Translations under genes and position numbers: made by a program | Shown here: positions 15,725 to 20,895 of the stretch, in pieces | Layout: every line of letters starts with the position of its first letter | How positions within the stretch are numbered: the stretch's first letter is position 1 | The notes under the pieces: generated by a model | The model's input: the letters and a program-made list of their open reading frames with translations, nothing else | Told to the model about the DNA's origin: nothing | The model's database searches: none | IMG/VR virus record: IMGVR_UViG_3300032046_000093 | Location: 1-37,492 of that record | Strand: one strand, 5' to 3' | DNA: 37,492 nt | Origin: a virus

Positions 15725-15944
15725 CCCCCCCGGCCTCCTGTCCCCCGCAATAACTCCCCCGCGACAACTGCGACACGATCTGCAGGATCAGCTCGAGTAT
15801 GTGAATCGTCGTGATCAGCCGCACCCTCTGCTCGATCCCCAGCCGTAACTCGGCCCGCCTGACCTCCAACTCCGTCAGGCCCAATGATGTAGGATACAAC
15901 CCACAACTCTCGTCCATCGTTCCCGTTCCTACCTGCTCGTCCAT
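15699..15944 (-). CDS. small hypothetical protein, first gene of the par operon
   Basis: 81 residues from the ATG at 15944, chosen for AAAGGAGCC 8 nt upstream. Features are LTELEVRRAELRLGIEQRVRLITTIHILELILQIVSQL, a long amphipathic helix, and a Gly/Cys-containing tail (GSYCGGQEAGGDG). No family recognised. It is the first gene after the 15977-16120 leader and would be controlled by that leader's terminator. Confidence 0.55.
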   Translation of the reverse strand: MDEQVGTGTMDESCGLYPTSLGLTELEVRRAELRLGIEQRVRLITTIHILELILQIVSQLSRGSYCGGQEAGGDGRQDLVG

Positions 15945-15976
15945 TTTTCCGGCTCCTTTCAGGCCACATATACGAC

Positions 15977-16120
15977 AAAAGCCCACAGTGGCATTACCAA
16001 CCCGGAGCCGGAAAGCTCAGCCAGGCGATTTTGCCACTGTGGGCCTTTATCCACAACCAGTATGGAGTTGTCAATGGGTGGCGATAAAAAATCGCCTACT
16101 ATGGAGCTTTCCGGCTTCCA
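15977..16120 (-). ncRNA. structured leader or small RNA with interleaved stems and terminator
   Basis: Transcription from the promoter at 16127-16155 should begin near 16120. Two 13-bp perfect inverted repeats interleave: arm 16104-16116 (GAGCTTTCCGGCT) with 16006-16018, and arm 16032-16044 (TGCCACTGTGGGC) with 15981-15993. In the minus-strand RNA the order is P1, T, P1', T', and T' is followed by UUUU, so T/T' is a terminator-like hairpin. A third hairpin (16080-16085 with 16091-16096) lies between. P1/P1' and T/T' cannot both form without a pseudoknot, as in a terminator/antiterminator switch. The first gene of the par operon starts about 33 nt after the U-run. It could be a regulatory leader or a free small RNA. 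Confidence 0.65.
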
Positions 16121-16126
16121 CTGAAG

Positions 16127-16155
16127 ATTATACCACATCTTTTTCCCCTTGTCAA
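16127..16155 (-). promoter_or_regulatory. consensus sigma70 promoter
   Basis: Perfect TTGACA (16155-16150), 17-bp spacer, perfect TATAAT (16132-16127), on the minus strand, driving the structured leader and the par operon. Palindrome site 5 lies 25 bp upstream. Confidence 0.9.
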
Positions 16156-16178
16156 CCCCACCGTAGGACTTGAGTACC

Positions 16179-16195
16179 ATTTCTGCCGCAGAAAT
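16179..16195. repeat. palindrome site 5 (core 16181-16193)
   Basis: TTCTGCCGCAGAA flanked by AT and AT, directly after the stop of the Tas-like gene and 25 bp upstream of a consensus promoter. Confidence 0.85.
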
Positions 16196-16902
16196 CACAG
16201 CGGCGGCCACCCGAACTCCTCCGGCCGGTACTCATGTTCATGCCCCAGCCGCTCGTGCGCGTACGGCGCTCGCGTGGGCAAGCCCTCAATTGTGCGCCAG
16301 CGCTCCCACAGATGCGCCAGGAAAATCTTGGCCATCTTGCGCATTGCCGCCCGGTGCCGCCGGATCACCGGCCAGTCCGGCCGGTTGGCGTCGTAATATG
16401 CCCGCGCGCTGTCGTAGATCTGCCGGTACGGGCTGTTCGCCTTCATAAACGATCCAGCGATGAGCAACACCGTCGCCTTCAACCGCTGGTTGTAGTGCAG
16501 GCGCTCTCCGGCCTGTGGATGCTCCCGCTCCCCATCCACCACGCCCATCCCCGCATACCGCCACAGCGCGCTTACCGTGTTGGCCCGCTCAATGTCGATC
16601 GGTGCCAGCAACTTGGCGGCCAGAATCTCTGCTATGCCCCGCAGCGCCAACACCTGCTCGATGATGGGCTCACTCTCGCACAGGTCGTGGATCAGCGCCG
16701 CGATGTCGCCGTCCAGCCTACGTTCCAGCCCCAGAAACGCATCGTAGTAATATGCCAACACCTCGCTCTGTTGGTCACTGCCGCCGCCATCATCGGCCCC
16801 CCGCACAATCGCGTCAATCCGGCTGCCGAACTGAATGCGTGCCTTCTGGATCTGCCGGTCCCGCAAATCCACCAACGCCCTGAGTAACTCTTTCTGCTTC
16901 AT
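16195..16902 (-). CDS. Tas-like Nop/Transposase_20-domain protein (nuclease-less)
   Basis: 235 residues, ATG at 16902 with AGGAGG 8 nt upstream. The N-terminal part (1-80) is helical; residues 84-105 (QVLALRGIAEILAAKLLAPI) are a helix-hairpin-helix of the kind in IS110-type Transposase_20 domains, followed by SALWRYAGMGVVDGE (about 111-125), LHYNQRLKATVLLIAGSFMK, SPYRQIYDSARAYYDANRP, and AMRKMAKIFLAHLWERWR. The RuvC/DEDD catalytic domain of a full IS110 transposase is absent, and no HNH is present. Known biology: Transposase_20 is structurally related to Nop domains, and Tas proteins of TIGR-Tas systems are Nop-domain proteins, some without nuclease. The array directly upstream makes this the better reading than transposase debris. 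It probably binds guide RNA and target DNA without cutting. Co-transcription with the array is likely. Confidence 0.8.
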   Translation of the reverse strand: MKQKELLRALVDLRDRQIQKARIQFGSRIDAIVRGADDGGGSDQQSEVLAYYYDAFLGLERRLDGDIAALIHDLCESEPIIEQVLALRGIAEILAAKLLAPIDIERANTVSALWRYAGMGVVDGEREHPQAGERLHYNQRLKATVLLIAGSFMKANSPYRQIYDSARAYYDANRPDWPVIRRHRAAMRKMAKIFLAHLWERWRTIEGLPTRAPYAHERLGHEHEYRPEEFGWPPL

Positions 16903-16918
16903 TTTCGATTCCTCCTGT

Positions 16919-17325
16919 AACTCGCTCTATGACTTAGGTTTTCTCTCAGTCCCTGGCTCGCTCTCTGTTATTGGTTCTTCTCTATAGTCGAGGCTCGCTT
17001 TCGCCACTTGGTTCTTCTCAGTCGCCTGGGCTCGCTCCGCCGCTCTGGATCTCTCTGCTACCTAGGCTCGCTTAATGTATTAGGGTAACTTCCACCTCAT
17101 GACTCGCTTCCACCTCTTGGTTTCCTTATCAGGATTGGCTCGCTTCCGCACTTAGGTTAACTTCCACTTCCTGGCTCGCTCTGTCGCTTTGGTTCTCTCT
17201 ATAACCCTGGCTCGCTCGTCCAAGTCGGTTCTCTTAATCTCCAAGGCTCACTCCAAGGTGCTGGTTTCCTCTCCAACTCAGGTTCGCTTCTAGGATTCGG
17301 TCATCTCAATCTCACAGGCTCGCTC
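16919..17325 (-). repeat. TIGR-type tandem guide array (alternating 9-nt repeats, 9-nt spacers)
   Basis: On the minus strand two repeat types alternate every 18 nt. Type A is RAGCGAGCC (12 copies, from 17317-17325 to 16919-16927, variants such as AAGCGAACC, GAGTGAGCC, GAGCGAGTT). Type B is RAG..AACC (11 copies: GAGATGACC, GAGGAAACC, AAGAGAACC, AAGTTAACC and others; two carry one extra A). Between them are 22 different 9-nt spacers, for example TGTGAGATT, GAATCCTAG, AGGGTTATA, TAATACATT, CAGGCGACT. The full period is 36 nt. No open reading frame crosses it. The first repeat lies in the last codons of the upstream HExxH gene and the last ends 2 nt before the Shine-Dalgarno of the Tas-like gene. 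This matches published TIGR arrays, which give 36-nt tigRNAs with two 9-nt spacers. Which repeat is 'edge' and which 'loop' cannot be told here. Confidence 0.85.
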
Positions 17326-17650
17326 TCGGTTCATTGTCGGCTTTCCAATCGTACCAATCCTGTAACCCCGGGTTATCCCTCAGTACCCCCATCAACCCGT
17401 TTGCCAGCACATCCATCAGGGACTCGTCATCAGTTTCCTTATCCCGTCCCGCCTGCGTCAGAATCACGTGGAAAACCTCGTGGAGCAATGTCTCATACTG
17501 CTCCTGGTCTGCCAGGTCAGATTCAATCGCAATTTCGCTTCGTGTGTGCCGGACCTCTCCCCACAATCCTTTTCCATCGCTATGTAAACCCTGTACCGGG
17601 ATAATCTGAAAAATGAATGGCCCTATCCTGATTTTCTTCGGCAATACCAT
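17312..17650 (-). CDS. HExxH metallopeptidase-like protein
   Basis: 112 residues from the ATG at 17650 with GGAGGTGG upstream; a longer frame to 17716 has no such site. MVLPKKIRIGPFIFQIIPVQGL, then SEIAIESDLADQEQYETLLHEVFHVILTQAG with HEVFH at about 67-71, the HExxH zinc-binding motif, and DVLANGLMGVLRDNPGL near the end. Short HExxH proteins with 'LLHEvfHvil' are common in phage genomes and resemble ImmA/SprT-type zincins. Substrate unknown. Its last codons carry the first array repeat, so it is probably co-transcribed with the array. Confidence 0.7.
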   Translation of the reverse strand: MVLPKKIRIGPFIFQIIPVQGLHSDGKGLWGEVRHTRSEIAIESDLADQEQYETLLHEVFHVILTQAGRDKETDDESLMDVLANGLMGVLRDNPGLQDWYDWKADNEPRASL

Positions 17651-17925
17651 CAATCCACCTCCAGAAATGGAAATCCGGCCAGCGCTCCCAACAGCAGCGG
17701 CCAGGCCAGCACACACCCCGCCGCGTACAGCGCCAGCCGCACCAGGTTGCCAACCCAGCGCCGGGGCAGTTCATGGTACACCCGCTCCAGCACGTGCAAC
17801 CCGCCCACGATCCGCCCGTACGTGTAGGCCACCCCGATGGCCCACACGAAGACGACGATCAGCTCCGTGCCGGTCAGCAGCCGCACCGTCCCCTCGACCC
17901 TGTCCAGCACCATCCACCAGGTCAC
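17650..17925 (-). CDS. small membrane protein
   Basis: 91 residues from a GTG at 17925 that overlaps the stop of the upstream gene (GTGA). Two hydrophobic segments: GTELIVVFVWAIGVAYTYG and the C-terminal NLVRLALYAAGCVLAWPLLLGALAGF, separated by a basic linker (LERVYHELPRRWVG). The stop overlaps the next start (TGATG). Function unknown. Confidence 0.55.
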   Translation of the reverse strand: MTWWMVLDRVEGTVRLLTGTELIVVFVWAIGVAYTYGRIVGGLHVLERVYHELPRRWVGNLVRLALYAAGCVLAWPLLLGALAGFPFLEVD

Positions 17926-18116
17926 TTCCGCCTCCAACCTCTGGCCACCCACCTGGCCAGCATGGCGATGATCATCACAGCCAGCGCCCCCGCCGCCCAT
18001 GTGGCCAGCGTCCGCCAGTCCGCCGAGGTCAGCGGCTCCAGCACCGGCGGCGACGACCGCACCCAGCCTGGCAGCAGCACAATCGCCCACCCGATCTCAA
18101 CAACTCGATCAGACAA
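17922..18116 (-). CDS. small one-TM protein
   Basis: 64 residues from a TTG at 18116, the only start in frame after an upstream stop; GGGGTGAA lies directly before it. Contains EIGWAIVLLPGWV and TLATWAAGALAVMIIAMLARWVARG, a C-terminal TM ending in basic residues. Coupled to the next gene by GTGA. Confidence 0.45.
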   Translation of the reverse strand: MSDRVVEIGWAIVLLPGWVRSSPPVLEPLTSADWRTLATWAAGALAVMIIAMLARWVARGWRRK

Positions 18117-18141
18117 TTCACCCCGCGCTGTTGCCTATGCA

Positions 18142-18312
18142 TCAGTGTAACCTCCTATCATATCCCAACCGCCGGGACCGGTCCGTCCGCCAGATGAACC
18201 CCAACCCCGTCGCCGCCAGCCCGGCTAGCGCCAGCCCCTGGGCCACCGCCGTACACCCTCCAGACAGCGCCAGAATCGCCAAGAACCCCAGCGTCAGCGC
18301 GATCGTGTTCAT
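18142..18312 (-). CDS. 56-residue lipoprotein-like or one-TM peptide
   Basis: Starts at the ATG 18312, which overlaps the stop of the upstream gene (TGATG). The hydrophobic N-terminus ends in LALSGGC, similar to a lipobox, then AVAQGLALAGLAATGLGFIW and a basic end (RTDRSRRLGYDRRLH). Probably membrane-located; no family recognised. Confidence 0.5.
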   Translation of the reverse strand: MNTIALTLGFLAILALSGGCTAVAQGLALAGLAATGLGFIWRTDRSRRLGYDRRLH

Positions 18313-18497
18313 CACTCCACCTCCGGGTCATATACCAGGTCGGCGCTGGCCAACGGCAGCCCATCGAGGTCATCGAAGACACAGGGCTGGGCTTCAATCA
18401 ACTCCTCAGTCTCGAACGCATCGAAGAGCGTCATCTGCCCGGCCCGCATCGCCCGCTGGAGATTGCGGATCTCCTGAGCCATCCCCGCCCGCATCAC
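18312..18497 (-). CDS. small acidic hypothetical protein
   Basis: Up to 61 residues; the start is uncertain (GTG 18497, ATG 18494, or ATG 18482 giving MAQEIRNLQRAMRAGQ). Acidic C-terminus (FDDLDGLPLASADLVYDPEVE). Coupled to the next small gene. No family recognised. Confidence 0.45.
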   Translation of the reverse strand: MMRAGMAQEIRNLQRAMRAGQMTLFDAFETEELIEAQPCVFDDLDGLPLASADLVYDPEVE

Positions 18498-18509
18498 TGC
18501 GCGCCATGC

Positions 18510-18782
18510 CTAATGGGGCGTTTCCCGCGCTACCTGGTGCGCGAACTTGATGCACTCAGGATATTCCACCCCGGTATTGCCCCAGATCACAATCAGATCC
18601 CGGGCCTGATCAGGAAAAAACCGGAGAATCATATCGCGCAGCACCGTCGAATCCTTGCCCGCGCTGAATGCCAGCGCCGGGCGATGGGCCACCGCAAACG
18701 CCTCGGCGATCGCCGACCGGGCCAACTCGACCTTGCGGTCCAGGTCGTGTGCCTGCAGCGCAGTCAGCTCATGCCACCTCAT
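18510..18782 (-). CDS. truncated PAPS reductase-like ATP-pyrophosphatase domain
   Basis: 90 residues. A helical start (LDRKVELARSAIAEAFAVAH) leads to RPALAFSAGKDSTVLRDMIL, the SGGKDS-type P-loop of the PAPS reductase/adenine nucleotide alpha-hydrolase family, then LIVIWGNTGVEYPECIKF, matching the 'NTG.E.PET..' segment. Family members are usually over 200 residues, with the C-terminal part missing here; no continuation is seen in another frame downstream. Either a minimal nucleotide-binding protein or a decayed gene. Starts in an ATGA overlap. Confidence 0.65.
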   Translation of the reverse strand: MRWHELTALQAHDLDRKVELARSAIAEAFAVAHRPALAFSAGKDSTVLRDMILRFFPDQARDLIVIWGNTGVEYPECIKFAHQVARETPH

Positions 18783-19129
18783 TGCACCGCTCCTCCCACC
18801 AGCACTACGTGCCCGTCGCGGACCGTGCTATCGTACCACACGGGCAACGCCACCCCCATCCACGCCAGAATGCGGGATAAACTCTTGAACATCTCCGGCC
18901 GCTTCACCATGACCCCGGCCACCGGCAGCCCGCGCTCCTCCTCGAACCGCCGCAACTCCGCGCGCAGCGTCGCCACTCCGGCCGGGGCCTCAATCAACTT
19001 CATCTCTCGCTCATCCACTGCTTCACCTCCATTAAACTCTATCAGGCCAGGGAGACACCAGGTCCAATCTTCCCGGTGGCCCAGACCGGTGCCCCTGATG
19101 CTCCCTGGCCACCAACCCCACTCAGCCAT
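18779..19129 (-). CDS. small hypothetical protein
   Basis: 116 residues from the ATG at 19129, or 79 residues from a GTG at 19018 preceded by a better ribosome site (GGAGGTGAAGCA). The shorter form reads VDEREMKLIEAPAGVATLRAELRRFEEERGLPVAGVMV and ends in a beta hairpin (VALPVWYDSTVRDGHVVLVGG). No family recognised. It overlaps both neighbours. Confidence 0.5.
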   Translation of the reverse strand: MAEWGWWPGSIRGTGLGHREDWTWCLPGLIEFNGGEAVDEREMKLIEAPAGVATLRAELRRFEEERGLPVAGVMVKRPEMFKSLSRILAWMGVALPVWYDSTVRDGHVVLVGGAVQ

Positions 19130-19532
19130 ATCGCTCTAGACTGTCGTCTTCCTCGTCCTCCTCATCTTCGTCCTCCTCATCTGGCGTCATCCAGTAACCT
19201 AGTTCCAGCCCATCGTCTTCGTTGTCCTCATGTATCACCCTTGCGGGTAGTTTCTTCACCCGCATTGGGATAGTCCAGGGAGCAATGGGCAGCGCCTGCA
19301 AATGGTTCACCGCGTGCAATGCACTCTCCTGGTCGGTCGGCGTGATCGCATATACCGCCGCCCCCCCATAGAACTTCGTGAATGCAGGGCTGCCGTCCAC
19401 GGCCGGGACATCCACCCGCAGCATCGCTACTCCCGCCACGGCGACCTCCGACACCTGGCCAGCAATCAGATTGTGCCCGAAAAGCTCAACGATTGCCCAG
19501 GTTGGTTCAGAAAACGGACTCTCAGACATCAC
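19122..19532 (-). CDS. hypothetical protein with acidic tail
   Basis: 136 residues. Beta-rich start (WAIVELFGHNLIAGQVSEVAVAGVAMLRVDVPAVDG), the FTKFYGGAAVYAITPTD stretch, and a strongly acidic C-terminus (DEEDEDEEDEEDD). The pattern is common in phage operons, but its function is not known to me. The start overlaps the methyltransferase stop by 11 bp. Confidence 0.65.
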   Translation of the reverse strand: MMSESPFSEPTWAIVELFGHNLIAGQVSEVAVAGVAMLRVDVPAVDGSPAFTKFYGGAAVYAITPTDQESALHAVNHLQALPIAPWTIPMRVKKLPARVIHEDNEDDGLELGYWMTPDEEDEDEEDEEDDSLERYG

Positions 19533-20469
19533 TACCTCCTCTATTCAAAATCGCCTTAGCCACCGCCATTGCGAACGGCGGTGCAACTGCCTGCCCCACC
19601 GCCTTCCACTGCTCTACCTGGGTCCCCACTAACCGGAACCCATCAGGGAATCCTTGCGCCCGCCGGGCCTCTAAAATTGTCGCGGGTCGCAGCCGGCCGT
19701 CGCTGTAGATCAAGGGGGCAGTGCCATTTATATGGGCTCGCCATGCACTGACCACTGTGGGCAGCAAATCATCGTCCCCGACAATTTGCGGACTGTACGC
19801 ATCACCATACAGCGCCGCATTCCGAATGACCCGCCTGAAAATTCCCTTGAGCGCCTTGACGCTGGCGTGCCCTACGGCGTTTTGGTCTCGGATCTCCCCG
19901 AACCGTACCCACGGCCGCCGACTAAACAGATCCGCTACCTCACTATGCGTCGGCTCGGGCACTGGGACCGGCGATACCCGGCTCGCAATGATGTGCCAGC
20001 GCCGCCGCATCTGGCAGATTCCCCAATCCGCGTAGAGAAATATTGCTTCGAGCCGGTGCACGAACCCCGCCACATCCAATGCCGCCCGGATCTCGGCTGC
20101 CCCGTTGGAATTCGCGAATGGTGGAACATTTTCCAGGAAAATGTAGGTGGGCCAGTCGCCCCCCTGGAGCCCACGAATCAGCCGGGCCACCTCGCCTGAA
20201 ATATCGCGCTGATCCGCTGTCCCCAGCTCCAGCCCCGCCCGGCTGAAAGGCTCACACGGAATTCCACACGTCCAGACATCTGCCTCTGGCACATCGGCAG
20301 ATCCCATCTGTCGAATGTCCCGCACCTCACACGGAACATTGTGAAAATTCAGCCTATGAATTTCCACCATCACCGGATCCACGTCGAATGCATACGCAGT
20401 CCCAATGCCCCCATCCTCGAACCCGAGTGTAGTACCACCTGCTCCACAACAGAGATGTACTGCATTCAT
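19522..20469 (-). CDS. C5 cytosine-specific DNA methyltransferase
   Basis: 315 residues from the ATG at 20469, chosen for AGAGGAG 8 nt upstream. Motif I at the start (HLCCGAGGTTLGFEDGG), motif IV GIPCEPFSRAG with the catalytic Cys, motif VI-like ENVPPFANS, motif VIII-like QMRRRWHIIAS, motif IX RPATILEARRAQGFPDGF and motif X VGQAVAPPFA. A typical complete C5 methyltransferase with a short target-recognition region; it methylates cytosine in a short unknown site. No cognate restriction enzyme is seen, so it is probably an orphan enzyme protecting phage DNA. Confidence 0.9.
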   Translation of the reverse strand: MNAVHLCCGAGGTTLGFEDGGIGTAYAFDVDPVMVEIHRLNFHNVPCEVRDIRQMGSADVPEADVWTCGIPCEPFSRAGLELGTADQRDISGEVARLIRGLQGGDWPTYIFLENVPPFANSNGAAEIRAALDVAGFVHRLEAIFLYADWGICQMRRRWHIIASRVSPVPVPEPTHSEVADLFSRRPWVRFGEIRDQNAVGHASVKALKGIFRRVIRNAALYGDAYSPQIVGDDDLLPTVVSAWRAHINGTAPLIYSDGRLRPATILEARRAQGFPDGFRLVGTQVEQWKAVGQAVAPPFAMAVAKAILNRGGSDV

Positions 20470-20490
20470 CCCTACTATCTCCTCTATCAA

Positions 20491-20895
20491 GATTGCCTTA
20501 GCCCGTTATTTCGCGTAGTGTATGTAACTTGTGTAACTTTGACCCTGACTTGACATAAACAACGTTACACAAAACCAGACATCCATCTTCTTTATAGTAG
20601 CCAAAGGCAAACGAAAGTCATCTAACTCCTATATACAAGTTACATAAGTTACAATGTTGCATATAAAACTACAATCTACTTGATATAACTGGAGTGCTGG
20701 CCCACTGTCTCACTAATAACCCAGATGCGCGTCTTGTTTTGTGTAACTTTGTAACTTGTGTAACTTTGTCCAGGGGGTACCACGGGGAAAAAATAATTTT
20801 CCCGAAAAATATTTCTTCCCCCCCTATACCCCCCGCATGAAGTTACACAAGTTGCACAAGTTACACAAAAGCAGACGCCCATCTTCTTTACTACC
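20491..20895. other. non-coding AT-rich repeat region (possible origin or operator region)
   Basis: 405 bp without a credible gene between the methyltransferase and the primase-helicase. It holds many copies of GTAACTT/AAGTTAC, often as GTAACTTGTGTAACTTT. A longer unit (GTTACACAAAA followed by SCAGACRYCCATCTTCTTTA) occurs at about 20564-20595 and 20861-20890 as direct repeats, and once inverted at about 20723-20745. An AT-rich hairpin-like stretch (ggggaaaaaataattttccc, 20784-20803) lies between. Iteron-like repeats and AT richness next to the primase suggest a replication origin; operators for early genes are the alternative. A translated frame here reads only repeat-derived Cys/Thr motifs. 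Confidence 0.55.

Noticed and set aside
15959-16210. ORF of 83 codons on the minus strand (starts MAAAVISAAEM)
   Set aside because: It lies across the promoter and the structured leader, has no ribosome site, and its composition follows the inverted repeats.
16195-16902. IS110-family insertion sequence remnant
   Set aside because: No RuvC/DEDD domain, no IS ends visible, intact coding and ribosome site, and the phased array upstream give a better explanation.
16919-17325. CRISPR array
   Set aside because: Repeats are 9 nt and alternate between two types, spacers are 9 nt, and no cas gene is present; the period does not match any CRISPR type.
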